From a virus: 64,000 nt of DNA. The notes beneath the pieces were generated by a model. The model was given only the letters and a program-made list of their open reading frames with translations, did not search any database and was not told the DNA's origin. Every line of letters starts with the position of its first letter. Position 1 is the first letter of the stretch. Position numbers and translations under genes: made by a program. Of the stretch, positions 26,744 to 35,645 are shown one piece after another. The stretch covers positions 1 through 64,000 of IMG/VR virus record IMGVR_UViG_3300011114_000911; one strand, 5' to 3'.

Positions 26744-28639
26744 ATGTTAGCAATCTACAGTAACAATATAGTGACAGATGAAATAATTGAACATTGCAAG
26801 TTTGTTCAACCGTATGAAATTTTTAGATCAATTGATCAGTATGTGAACTCAGATGCTGTTAGAAAACTGGCATTTATAAATTGTATCAATCAATTTGATC
26901 CACCAAAAAATGATCAAGACCATCATGAGCAAATGGTCAACGGCACACGATTTTGCCAGGAAATTGAACAGACCAAATATTGCAGTGAAGCAGTTTTTGC
27001 GCTTGACAATGAATTTCACGCATATCATCTTGACATCTTAAAGATACACAATCAATCCAACATCTATTGGATATTGCCAGTATATCCAACTGCTTGCGTT
27101 ACTTCTGCAATTAATATTTTGCCCTACAACGTTCAATTTCACTATCAACTTGAACCTTATCAACAAAGATTAAATCACAAACTGCATGAACTCACGTATC
27201 ATGAGCACAAACCTTTTTACTTTGATGCATTACTTGGACTGAGTCGACCTTTTAGAGATTTTGTATTTGACGCTGTGAATGCCAGCAACAATCGAGAAAA
27301 ATTTCTTATGACCTACGGTGCTCGGCCAGGCCAGGATACAGTTTCAAAATACCATTGGGAACCCGAAGTAGAATTTGCGTCATCATTTTGGAGCTCGGTT
27401 ACCAACGTGAATTACCTGGGCGAAAACTTAAAAGTAAGTCTGATAGTTCCAATTACCATCTACAATCAGTGTGCCTATAGCATAATAACCGAAACCAACG
27501 CATTCAATGAGTATAGTTTTTTTACAGAAAAAATAGCCAAAGCACTGTTGGCCAAAAGATTGTTTGTGGTGTTTTCCGGCTACAACTTTTTAAACAACTT
27601 GCAAAAGTTGGGATTTCGAACATTTGGCAATGTGATAGATGAAAGTTATGATAACATCATTGATGACAAACAAAGATGGGCCGCTGCTTTTGAACAGGTT
27701 GAAAAATTATGCAACATGGATCAATTGACAGTTCAAAAACAGATTGAGAGCACAATAGATCATAATTATCAGTTGCTGATGAATACCAATTGGCATTTAT
27801 CAATGTTGGACAATGTCAAGCACGTTGTTGATAATTTACAAAATCCTTTTCAAAAAAACACAATGACACAAAAATTTAAAAATTCCCCCTGGCACCCAGG
27901 AGCCTCTACAAATCCTGAAGCATATTATGTCAATACCACCCGAGAGTTTATGCCGCCAGACAGCAAAGAAAATTTTGAAAAACTCTGCGAAGTTCCTGAA
28001 TACCACGAATATTTCAAAAATAATGGCTGGTTGGAACCCGGTGCCATCACATATGATATCAACAGCTATGGATTTCGTTGTGCTGAGTTTGATGATCAAG
28101 ACTGCATGCTGGCCCTGGGCTGTAGTTTTACCATTGGCATAGGACTACCGCTTGACAGCACTTGGCCACAGATAGTGGGCAAACAATTGGGATTGGTTCC
28201 GTACACCATGGCCTGGGGCGGAGCATCAGCTGACACTTGTTTTAGACTGGCAGAATATTGGATTCCAAAACTAAAACCCAAAGCAGTGTTTGTGTTGGCA
28301 CCACCGCCCGCTAGATTTGAATTGATAAAAGCGGTGGGCTATCCGCCTGTTGAAAACTATCTACCACAAGGTGAATCACACAGCACAACTGAAATTGATA
28401 GTTTTTTAAAACACTGGCATACCATGGACGAAAATTCCAGATTGAATTACAAAAAAAATAAGTTGGCAATAAAAGCCATATGTGCCGAACTTGATATTCC
28501 GTGTTTTGTATATGATGTGCTTGATCACATGGCAAAACCAAGAGAAGAAGTTGGATATGCTAGAGATCGCATGCATGCTGGACCTGTTGGGCACAGCATG
28601 CTGGCAGAAAGGATGCTGAATGATTGGTCTAAAAAATAG
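26744..28639 (+). CDS. two-part protein: phage unknown domain plus C-terminal SGNH domain
   Basis: 631 residues. Residues 1-360 form an unidentified domain containing LIVPITIYNQCAYSIITET and KRLFVVFSGYNFLNNL; I recall similar stretches in unknown proteins of aquatic T4-like phages. Residues 370-631 form an SGNH hydrolase-like domain: ALGCSFTIGIG (Ser), AWGGASAD (Gly), VLAPPPARFE where Asn would be expected, and DRMHAGPVGH (Asp/His). The block III Asn is not obvious. It overlaps the gp17 gene by 20 nt. More AT-rich than gp17. Confidence 0.6.
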   Translation: MLAIYSNNIVTDEIIEHCKFVQPYEIFRSIDQYVNSDAVRKLAFINCINQFDPPKNDQDHHEQMVNGTRFCQEIEQTKYCSEAVFALDNEFHAYHLDILKIHNQSNIYWILPVYPTACVTSAINILPYNVQFHYQLEPYQQRLNHKLHELTYHEHKPFYFDALLGLSRPFRDFVFDAVNASNNREKFLMTYGARPGQDTVSKYHWEPEVEFASSFWSSVTNVNYLGENLKVSLIVPITIYNQCAYSIITETNAFNEYSFFTEKIAKALLAKRLFVVFSGYNFLNNLQKLGFRTFGNVIDESYDNIIDDKQRWAAAFEQVEKLCNMDQLTVQKQIESTIDHNYQLLMNTNWHLSMLDNVKHVVDNLQNPFQKNTMTQKFKNSPWHPGASTNPEAYYVNTTREFMPPDSKENFEKLCEVPEYHEYFKNNGWLEPGAITYDINSYGFRCAEFDDQDCMLALGCSFTIGIGLPLDSTWPQIVGKQLGLVPYTMAWGGASADTCFRLAEYWIPKLKPKAVFVLAPPPARFELIKAVGYPPVENYLPQGESHSTTEIDSFLKHWHTMDENSRLNYKKNKLAIKAICAELDIPCFVYDVLDHMAKPREEVGYARDRMHAGPVGHSMLAERMLNDWSKK

Positions 28640-30203
28640 TTCAGAAACAGCATTGGTCAAGGCGCCTCATCGGCGCGAGACTTACTCAGACGAAGAAATC
28701 ACAGAATTTGTGTTGTGTGCTGATCCTGTTACAGGACCGCTGTACTTTATGGATCATTTTTTCTACATACAACATCCCATACGCGGCAAAATGCGATATT
28801 CTCCTTTTGAATATCAAACCCGACTGATCGAAACGTATCACAACTACAGATATTCAATCTCCATGATGCCTCGACAAACAGGCAAATCAACCAGTGCTGC
28901 TGGCTACCTACTATGGTATGCTATGTTTGTGCCTGATTCCACAGTGTTGATTGCAGCACACAAGTACACAGGCGCTCAAGAGATCATGCAACGCATACGC
29001 TATGCCTACGAACTGTGCCCCAATCACATACGTGCCGGTGCTACCAGTTACAACAAAGGCAGTTTGGAGTTTGACAACGGCAGCCGTATTGTTTCAGCCA
29101 CAACTACTGAAAATACCGGTCGTGGTATGAGTATTTCACTGCTGTACTGTGACGAGTTTGCGTTTGTTCGCCCAACCATTGCCAAAGAATTCTGGACCAG
29201 TATATCGCCCACACTGGCCACAGGCGGTAAAGCAATTATTACATCAACCCCCAACAGTGACGAAGATCAGTTTGCATTCTTGTGGAAAGGTGCCAACAAA
29301 ACAGTGGATGAATATGGCAATCAAACTGTGCTGGGCACCAACGGATTCAGAGCATTTCGCAGTTATTGGAATGAGCATCCAGATCGTGACGAAGCCTGGG
29401 CAGATCAACAACGAGCAGCCTTAGGCGAAGATCGTTTCCGCCGTGAAATGGGTTGTGAGTTCATTATCAATGATGAAACACTGATTGCTCCTACCAAATT
29501 GATTGATCTTGAAGGACGTGAGCCCTTGCGTAAAACTGGGCAAGTACGCTGGTACAAAGAACCCAGCAAGGACAAGATGTACATTGTGGCACTAGATCCC
29601 AGTCTAGGTACCGGCGGCGACCCCAGTGCCATACAGGTATTTGAAGCAGACACCACAATACAAGTGGCTGAATGGCGGCATGATCGTACAGATGTGCCCA
29701 CTCAGGTCAAAATACTAGTGGACATCATCAAAGAAATCAATGCTGTAGTACAAGATTCCAGTAAGATCTACTACAGTGTGGAAAACAACACCCTGGGCGA
29801 AGCAGCGTTGATATCCATTGCAGAATACGGCGAAGAAAATATTCCAGGCTATTTCCTCAGCGACAACTCAGTGCAAGGCACAGCTGGGCGTAGAATTCGC
29901 AAGGGTTTTACCACCACAAACAAAAGCAAAATCATGGCCTGCAACAAGGCCAAAATCTTGATTGAGTCTGGGCGCATGAAAATCCACAGTTCACCACTGA
30001 TCACTGAACTCAAAACATTTGTGGCGCATGGCACCAGTTTTGCTGCCAAGCCCGGAGAAACTGATGATTTGGTCATGGCCACGTTGTTGGCTGTGCGTAT
30101 GTTGGTGATGTTACAGACATATCACGTGGAGTTAGACACACATCTCAAAGATCACGGTGACACCATAATTGAGCCCATGCCATTTATATCAATCATGCGT
30201 TGA
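28620..30203 (+). CDS. 17: terminase large subunit gp17
   Basis: 527 residues. ATPase: adenine motif FEYQ (63-66), Walker A MPRQTGKST (83-91), Walker B LLYCDEF, coupling motif ITSTP. Nuclease: VALDPSLGTGGDPSA with the first Asp, VENNTLG, and a final DDLVMA acid pair. These parts, in this order, are those of T4 gp17, which drives DNA into the prohead and cuts the concatemer. T4 gp17 has 610 residues. The start lies within the end of the preceding gene. Confidence 0.95.
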   Translation: MIGLKNSSETALVKAPHRRETYSDEEITEFVLCADPVTGPLYFMDHFFYIQHPIRGKMRYSPFEYQTRLIETYHNYRYSISMMPRQTGKSTSAAGYLLWYAMFVPDSTVLIAAHKYTGAQEIMQRIRYAYELCPNHIRAGATSYNKGSLEFDNGSRIVSATTTENTGRGMSISLLYCDEFAFVRPTIAKEFWTSISPTLATGGKAIITSTPNSDEDQFAFLWKGANKTVDEYGNQTVLGTNGFRAFRSYWNEHPDRDEAWADQQRAALGEDRFRREMGCEFIINDETLIAPTKLIDLEGREPLRKTGQVRWYKEPSKDKMYIVALDPSLGTGGDPSAIQVFEADTTIQVAEWRHDRTDVPTQVKILVDIIKEINAVVQDSSKIYYSVENNTLGEAALISIAEYGEENIPGYFLSDNSVQGTAGRRIRKGFTTTNKSKIMACNKAKILIESGRMKIHSSPLITELKTFVAHGTSFAAKPGETDDLVMATLLAVRMLVMLQTYHVELDTHLKDHGDTIIEPMPFISIMR

Positions 30204-30204
30204 A

Positions 30205-30212
30205 ACTAAATA
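30205..30212 (+). promoter_or_regulatory. late promoter box, leaderless type
   Basis: ACTAAATA just after the gp17 stop. The next ATG (30220) is 8 nt past the box. Confidence 0.5.
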
Positions 30213-30219
30213 AACAATC

Positions 30220-33200
30220 ATGGCACAAGAAAACAACATCGCTCAGCAACTGAATGACCTACTGGTCACACGAGATTTTCACCCGGACATGCGCGATTCG
30301 CAGGGAAAAGTATGCGACAGCAGTGATGCCAAAGTGTTCACATTTGACTATGTCAGCGGCAGCGGCAAAGACTACGGAACCATGGTGATCATACTGGACT
30401 CAGGAAATGATCTAAAAGCCATGTTTGGCAACAATTTAGGTCGCGGCATGGAAGATGCGGACAAAGACGAATGGTATGAATTTCAACAGCAACTGAGTCA
30501 ATTTGCCAACAGCCATCGCTGGACTTACACCGGCGATGACATAAGCAAGCTCAAGTATACCATGCAAGGCTTGGCCGCCATCAAAGAAGGCCTGTTTGAA
30601 GGCTACTATGGCACACGCAGAATCAGCTATGCCGGCGAGCCCACCCAAGCAAGATTGATGATCCGACACAATCGCAATCTGGGCGAAAATGACGCACGTT
30701 TCCGTTATGTGGAAAGTATTTTTGTAGAAACAGCAGACGGTGAGCGACATCGATTGCCATTTACAAATCTAGCTGGAGGCAGAGCCATGCTGGAACATGT
30801 GCGTCAAGGTGGCAAGCCGTATGATGTGCGCGGCAATCACATTTGTGAAATGATAAATGAGCTCAAGGTTCTTGCACGTTTTAATCGTGCCAGCCAGGGG
30901 CGTGTGGTAGAAGGTGTCAAACAAAGCGTGGTACAAGGTGCTCAAACTTATTACAAGTCCTTGAGAGAAAACATCAAGCGATTGAGCAGCCCACGTGGCT
31001 ACACGGCTTATTTTGAATCATGGCATCCGGCCAGCATCACAGAACAAGACCAATTGGTAGAAGATATCAAAACACTGTTCATAGAACAGACCATTGACGA
31101 CAGGATTGAGCAAGCTCTTCCACTGTTGGCAAAAATACAACAAGGACGCGAAATGAAAGAAGCTGAAATTTTTGAAAACTGGGTAAACAACGTTACCGAA
31201 GGCACCTGGAGCCTGCCAGAAACTCCTGAACAAATGACCCGACTCAAAGAGCTCATGAGTGGTGAATTGATTGCGGGACCCGATGGTACCAATGCCACAG
31301 AACAACTGTATGACTTGATCGGCGACGATGTGTTGTTTGATCGCATCGGTGAATTGGCTGCACAAGACCCACGTGCCAATGTGTGGGACGATACTGACAT
31401 ACAAGCCAGAATGCAAGAACTGGGCATACAGATGCCTGATCGTTCTGCAGCAGATATGGATGCTCAACCGCAGCAAGGCGTGGCGGAAGATTCGCATGAA
31501 GAACAAGTCGCAAGATTAGCCGCATACAATGAAAAAATGGCTGGTGAAAATCCACCAATTGATTTGGGTCTACGAGAAGTAGGAAACTGGGCAAAGGTTG
31601 GGCACTATGGTGATCCTATCAAAACAGCCTGGTTCAATATAGCAAAATACGGACTTAGAAACAATAAATTCAATGATTCTGTTGACCAAGCAATGTCAGC
31701 AATAGGTGATTTCCCTGACAAGTATGATCTTAGCATACCCGAAATTGATACATTATATAGTGCCTATGAAACAGTATATGACCAATGGGAACAATCAAAA
31801 AGTCAACGAGGTATGTCAGAAGCTGACAACATTGCTGCCTTTGAAAGCCTGCAACGTATGCGTGGCCTGGCAGGCATGCCACTGAAAGAAAATGTGCTCA
31901 ATGATGCTGGCAGCACACTGGCACATATCATGACCACATATCAACGTGACGTTAGAGACTTTGCACAAACTGGAGAAATGAGTTCAGACCTGTATGATGC
32001 ACTGTATGACTACTATTTTGATGACATGCCATACGGGGTTAAAAAAGCTCGCTCAGGCGATCCGTATGAATGGATCAGCGATCGCTTTGCTGAAGACATC
32101 TTGAGCAATGCACCAGTCGATACGCCACATCAGTCTGACGGTCAAACTGTGGGCCAAGTGATGAGTCAAGTGGGCACTCGCGGACTCAATGGCAGACCAG
32201 CGCCACTGACCGAATGCAACTACACCATGGAAGGTGAATACTGTCCAGAGCACGGCTTGTCTGAATGCTGGTCGCAAGGCATGTACGAAGACATTTTGTC
32301 TACAGGCATCCAACTGGCCGAAGAAACAAAGACACGGTCAATGCCGCAGATGTCTGGTATGAGAATGCCCACAATGCCCACAATGCCCACAATGCCCACA
32401 ATGCCCACAATGCCCGGGATGGCAGCAGGCATGGGAATAACTGCGCCAACGCCTCCCACCCCACCAACTGCGCCAACGCCTCCCACCCCACCAAGCCTTG
32501 ATATGCCACAAATTCAACGACTGATGAAACTGGCTGGTATGTACAAAGCAGGTAACCGTTCTTCGTTGCAAAAATCCACCAATGATCTACTGGCCAGAAT
32601 GACTGGGCAGGACAAGTCGTCGGCTGCAGATGTGGCACCATCGTTTAAAACTCCTGGCGCCGCACATGCTGGCCAGGGCGGTTCGGACTACCAGGATGAA
32701 GAGCCTAAAGGCCAAGCACATTTGGGTCAGCAAGGTTACGACTACCAAGACGAAGAGCCCAAAGGCCAAGCACATTCAGGTCAAGGCGGATCCAACTACT
32801 ACAATTATGATGATGCAGATCAAAGCAGTGCAGAAACAGCACGTCTTGGAAAGTTGAAAAATCCAAATGTTGATCCTGCCTTGGCTCACATGCTGATCAA
32901 TCCTAACAATCCGGATGCTTTTGCTATGCAGCGTGACGAAGAGCCAAATGATCGCAAGATGAATGATGCCAACTATATAAATTCTCTAAATCCCAACGGC
33001 GTTGAAAAACCACCTGTAGATTTGGGATTGCCGCCGGGAGAATTGGATAAAAATTCCTGGGACGACATGATGAAATCAGTTCCGGATACAGATGATGATG
33101 CCTGGTCTGACCTCATGAATCAGACCAAAGTAAGCGAAGCTGATGCTCCAGCTCAAAACAGAGCAAAAGGTTTCACCAGCCCATATTTTCAAAGTCGCCA

Positions 33201-33576
33201 ACTGCCCGGCAAAAAATGGTGGGGCAGTGATGGATATCCACCACTGCCAACAGATGGATCTGATCCAAATAATACACCTAACAAAGGCAATTCAAGATCA
33301 AGATACTTCTTGCCTCACTCAGACCAACCTGTTGTTCAGCCTAACCGTATAGACCCAGATACAGATATACCAGGCTCTGACGACTCGTACCCAGTTTCCT
33401 ACAGCAACAGAGACGATCTTGGGCCCCCGGTTTTTGACCAAGAACCACCACTTAGCTCGCTAGATAAAGCACCACGGCTGCCCAACAACACTGTTACAAA
33501 TGTTGATGTCACTCGCGAATCACGTGAAGGTGATGCGCTTTTGGCAAGAATAAAATCATTAGCTTTAATCAAATGA
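30220..33576 (+). CDS. very large virion-type protein with repeats
   Basis: 1118 residues, no known enzyme motif. The N-terminal about 320 residues look folded (VFTFDYVSGSGKDYGTMVI, RFRYVESIFVETADG, MINELKVLARFNRASQGR) and then long low-complexity stretches follow. Repeats: five MPT units (about residues 716-730), a doubled APTPPTPPT segment, and three copies of a GQ-G-YQDEEPKGQAH unit. Motifs RMRGLAGMP and LMKLAGMYK recall the protein at 19673. Position after gp17 and composition suggest a head-internal or capsid-associated protein; function unknown. Confidence 0.65.
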   Translation: MAQENNIAQQLNDLLVTRDFHPDMRDSQGKVCDSSDAKVFTFDYVSGSGKDYGTMVIILDSGNDLKAMFGNNLGRGMEDADKDEWYEFQQQLSQFANSHRWTYTGDDISKLKYTMQGLAAIKEGLFEGYYGTRRISYAGEPTQARLMIRHNRNLGENDARFRYVESIFVETADGERHRLPFTNLAGGRAMLEHVRQGGKPYDVRGNHICEMINELKVLARFNRASQGRVVEGVKQSVVQGAQTYYKSLRENIKRLSSPRGYTAYFESWHPASITEQDQLVEDIKTLFIEQTIDDRIEQALPLLAKIQQGREMKEAEIFENWVNNVTEGTWSLPETPEQMTRLKELMSGELIAGPDGTNATEQLYDLIGDDVLFDRIGELAAQDPRANVWDDTDIQARMQELGIQMPDRSAADMDAQPQQGVAEDSHEEQVARLAAYNEKMAGENPPIDLGLREVGNWAKVGHYGDPIKTAWFNIAKYGLRNNKFNDSVDQAMSAIGDFPDKYDLSIPEIDTLYSAYETVYDQWEQSKSQRGMSEADNIAAFESLQRMRGLAGMPLKENVLNDAGSTLAHIMTTYQRDVRDFAQTGEMSSDLYDALYDYYFDDMPYGVKKARSGDPYEWISDRFAEDILSNAPVDTPHQSDGQTVGQVMSQVGTRGLNGRPAPLTECNYTMEGEYCPEHGLSECWSQGMYEDILSTGIQLAEETKTRSMPQMSGMRMPTMPTMPTMPTMPTMPGMAAGMGITAPTPPTPPTAPTPPTPPSLDMPQIQRLMKLAGMYKAGNRSSLQKSTNDLLARMTGQDKSSAADVAPSFKTPGAAHAGQGGSDYQDEEPKGQAHLGQQGYDYQDEEPKGQAHSGQGGSNYYNYDDADQSSAETARLGKLKNPNVDPALAHMLINPNNPDAFAMQRDEEPNDRKMNDANYINSLNPNGVEKPPVDLGLPPGELDKNSWDDMMKSVPDTDDDAWSDLMNQTKVSEADAPAQNRAKGFTSPYFQSRQLPGKKWWGSDGYPPLPTDGSDPNNTPNKGNSRSRYFLPHSDQPVVQPNRIDPDTDIPGSDDSYPVSYSNRDDLGPPVFDQEPPLSSLDKAPRLPNNTVTNVDVTRESREGDALLARIKSLALIK
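32365..32415 (+). repeat. 9-bp tandem repeat in coding sequence
   Basis: ATGCCCACA is repeated five times without change (32365-32409), with a sixth copy diverging after ATGCCC. It encodes Met-Pro-Thr units. Copy number likely varies between relatives by slippage. Confidence 0.9.
32443..32496 (+). repeat. 27-bp direct repeat in coding sequence
   Basis: Two 27-bp units (starting at 32443 and 32470), the same except in the last codon (ACT/AGC). They encode a Pro/Thr-rich linker just after the MPT run. Confidence 0.85.
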
Positions 33577-33584
33577 CATAAATA
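33577..33584 (+). promoter_or_regulatory. late promoter box upstream of gp32
   Basis: CATAAATA directly after the stop of the 1118-residue protein. It is followed by a sigma70 promoter, so gp32 could be expressed early and late. Confidence 0.55.
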
Positions 33585-33587
33585 ACA

Positions 33588-33616
33588 TTGACACGTAGAC
33601 AGAAAGCGCATATACT
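33588..33616 (+). promoter_or_regulatory. sigma70-like promoter for gp32
   Basis: TTGACA, 17 bp, TATACT, close to consensus. The -10 box lies in the loop of the terminator hairpin at 33603-33635. Predicted start is near 33623, giving a leader of about 95 nt. Confidence 0.8.
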
Positions 33617-33642
33617 ACTACAGTGTTTGCGCTTTTTCTTTT
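33603..33642 (+). terminator. intrinsic terminator overlapping the gp32 promoter
   Basis: AAAGCGCA pairs with TGCGCTTT (8 bp, 17-nt loop), followed by a T-rich run to 33642. It would end readthrough from the upstream virion gene. A transcript from the sigma70 promoter begins after the 5' arm, so it escapes the hairpin. Confidence 0.65.
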
Positions 33643-33649
33643 GTGGCAC

Positions 33650-33709
33650 AGGCAACATTAGATCTAACTAACATTAGATAGGCAACATACATAGGCAACT
33701 TTATAGGAG
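33650..33709 (+). promoter_or_regulatory. gp32 mRNA leader with repeated AGGCAAC, candidate autoregulatory operator
   Basis: AGGCAAC occurs at 33650, 33680 and 33693, and ACATTAGAT at 33655 and 33671, in an A/U-rich leader ending in AGGAG (33705-33709). T4 gp32 represses its own translation by binding its unstructured leader. That this leader does the same is inference from location and repeats. Confidence 0.45.
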
Positions 33710-33717
33710 AAAAAACT

Positions 33718-34707
33718 ATGGCATCTTTAGCAGAAATTCGAGCACGACTACAGGCAGCAGAAAACAAAGGTGGGCAATCCACCGGAGGCGGTGACAAATC
33801 CATTTACCCGCATTGGAACATGGAAGAAGGTCAATCAGCCACTTTGCGCTTTTTGCCCGACGGCAACACAAAAAACACATTCTTCTGGGCAGAACGAGCC
33901 ATGATCCGACTGCCATTCAATGGCATCAAAGGAGAGATGGACTCAAAACAAGTCATGGTACAAGTACCTTGTGTTGAGATGTGGGGCGAAACTTGTCCAA
34001 TCTTGGCAGAAGTGCGTACCTGGTTCAAGGACAAGAGCCTTGAGGACATGGGTCGTAAGTACTGGAAGAAACGCAGTTACATCTTTCAAGGATTTGTTCG
34101 TGAGAATCCCATTGCAGACGACAAGACACCGGACAATCCCATCCGACGTTTCATCATTGGACCTCAACTGTTCACCTTGATCAAGGGTGCGTTGATGGAT
34201 CCTGAGTTGGAAGAATTGCCAACTGACATGATGCGCGGTCTGGACTTCCGTATCAGCAAAACACAAAAAGGTGGCTTTGCTGACTACAACAGCAGCAAGT
34301 GGGCTAGAAAAGAGTCAGCACTGACTGACGCAGAACAAGCAGCAGTGGAAGCACATGGCTTGTTTGACTTGAGCTCATTCTTGCCCAAGAAACCCACAGA
34401 TGTGGAACTCAAGGTCATGAAAGAAATGTTTGAAGCATCAGTAGATGGACAGCCTTACGACACAGAGCGTTGGGGCCAATACTTCCGCCCTGCTGGTGTG
34501 AATGCTCCTGGCGGTGCAGCAGCACCTGCAGACGCAGACGAAGACGTTGCCAAGCCTGCATTGCGGGTGGCAGCACCAAGCAAAGCAGCACCAGCAGACA
34601 ACTTTGATGACGAACCAGCAGAGGCATCTGCTCCGGTGGCCAAACCTGCTGGTGACAGCAAAACACAGGACATCTTGGCCATGATCCGTAGTCGCCAGAA
34701 CAAGTAA
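33718..34707 (+). CDS. 32: single-stranded DNA-binding protein gp32
   Basis: 329 residues. A short basic N-terminus (LAEIRARLQ, used in T4 for cooperative binding), core with VMVQVPCVEMWGETCPILAEV and WKKRSYIFQGFVREN, FIIGPQLFTLIKGAL, and an acidic Asp/Glu/Ala-rich tail before the final KTQDILAMIRSR, the part that in T4 contacts partner proteins. The T4 zinc site C-x9-C-x2-C is reduced to C-x6-C here, so zinc binding is uncertain. gp32 coats ssDNA in replication and recombination; UvsX and UvsY are downstream. Confidence 0.93.
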   Translation: MASLAEIRARLQAAENKGGQSTGGGDKSIYPHWNMEEGQSATLRFLPDGNTKNTFFWAERAMIRLPFNGIKGEMDSKQVMVQVPCVEMWGETCPILAEVRTWFKDKSLEDMGRKYWKKRSYIFQGFVRENPIADDKTPDNPIRRFIIGPQLFTLIKGALMDPELEELPTDMMRGLDFRISKTQKGGFADYNSSKWARKESALTDAEQAAVEAHGLFDLSSFLPKKPTDVELKVMKEMFEASVDGQPYDTERWGQYFRPAGVNAPGGAAAPADADEDVAKPALRVAAPSKAAPADNFDDEPAEASAPVAKPAGDSKTQDILAMIRSRQNK

Positions 34708-34712
34708 TAACG

Positions 34713-34737
34713 CAATGGGGAGAATTTCTCCCCATTG
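34713..34737 (+). terminator. strong hairpin after gp32
   Basis: CAATGGGGAGA pairs with TCTCCCCATTG (11 bp, loop ATT). No T-run follows. Likely an mRNA 3' stabiliser or weak terminator for the gp32 message. Confidence 0.65.
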
Positions 34738-34753
34738 TAAACTCTAAATTATT

Positions 34754-35641
34754 ATGGGCGGCGACGGAATTCACATTTTTTTATTTTCCTGTGCTGAATA
34801 TGCACCATATCTTGACGAGTGTTTGGATTCTATTAGAACTCATGTGATTGATACAATACTTTCAATAAACATTGTAACAAATACAACAATAAAAAAAGAC
34901 GGTTGCACCACTATCAAAGATCGTGATTTTTGGAACCTACTAGATCCTAAATTTCAATATAGGAATTTATACAATCACAATTGGTACAAACAACAGTTTT
35001 TTAAACTACATGTCGACAAGTATATTGATGGAAATGCATTAATAGTTGACGGAGATGTGTTATTCACAGGCCCTACAAAATTTATACATCAGAACACTGT
35101 TGATGTCTATACAACAGTCATCTTGCCCGAAGCAAAATTTTTCTACAACAATTTTAATAAATTTCTATTGGATTTAAATTTTGAATATAATGAAGATGAG
35201 TCGTTTGTATCCGAAGTCATGATTTTTTCTACTGAGATTTTAAAAAACCTCAGAGATGAAATAGAAAATAAACATAAAAAATCCTGGATTGACATAATGT
35301 CTAGCAGTTTACTAATTGATGCAGATGTGAGTCCTGATAGGAATCCCAACTATCGTTTGTCAGAATACGAATTGTACGGAAATTATTTTTATAAAAATCA
35401 CAAAAATTTGATAAACAATATTTTGCCTAAAAGCTCAAAAAATTTTATATCTCGGAAGGCTAGAGTTACAAAACTTTCAAGCACCGGACCATTGACCAAG
35501 TGGATAACATTTTATGAACAAGTCCGAGATCCAAGTTGGCCAGACTGCGAATATGAAAAAGATTTTGTAAATTTGCCAGACCACATCAAAAAAGAATGTA
35601 TAGAAGTGTTTGGTTATAATCCTACATTGACAATGAAATGA
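34754..35641 (+). CDS. glycosyltransferase-like protein (GT-A, DxD)
   Basis: 295 residues. IHIFLFSCAEYAPYLDECLDS-like opening strand, then NWYKQQFFKLHVDKY and LIVDGDVLFTG with a DGD (99-101) for metal and nucleotide-sugar binding, the plan of GT-A transferases. Acceptor and sugar are unknown. The sequence is AT-rich compared with gp32 and UvsX on both sides, suggesting an acquired cargo gene. No SD is visible in the gap after gp32. Confidence 0.6.
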   Translation: MGGDGIHIFLFSCAEYAPYLDECLDSIRTHVIDTILSINIVTNTTIKKDGCTTIKDRDFWNLLDPKFQYRNLYNHNWYKQQFFKLHVDKYIDGNALIVDGDVLFTGPTKFIHQNTVDVYTTVILPEAKFFYNNFNKFLLDLNFEYNEDESFVSEVMIFSTEILKNLRDEIENKHKKSWIDIMSSSLLIDADVSPDRNPNYRLSEYELYGNYFYKNHKNLINNILPKSSKNFISRKARVTKLSSTGPLTKWITFYEQVRDPSWPDCEYEKDFVNLPDHIKKECIEVFGYNPTLTMK

Positions 35642-35645
35642 GACA

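Noticed and set aside
31018-31506. 162-codon minus-strand frame inside the 1118-residue virion gene
   Set aside because: Antisense shadow, Cys/His/Phe-rich as expected of reversed Glu/Lys/Gln codons; no expression signals.
32365-32496. Possible CRISPR-like array
   Set aside because: Units of 9 and 27 bp are directly adjacent without spacers and stay in the coding frame; it is a peptide repeat.
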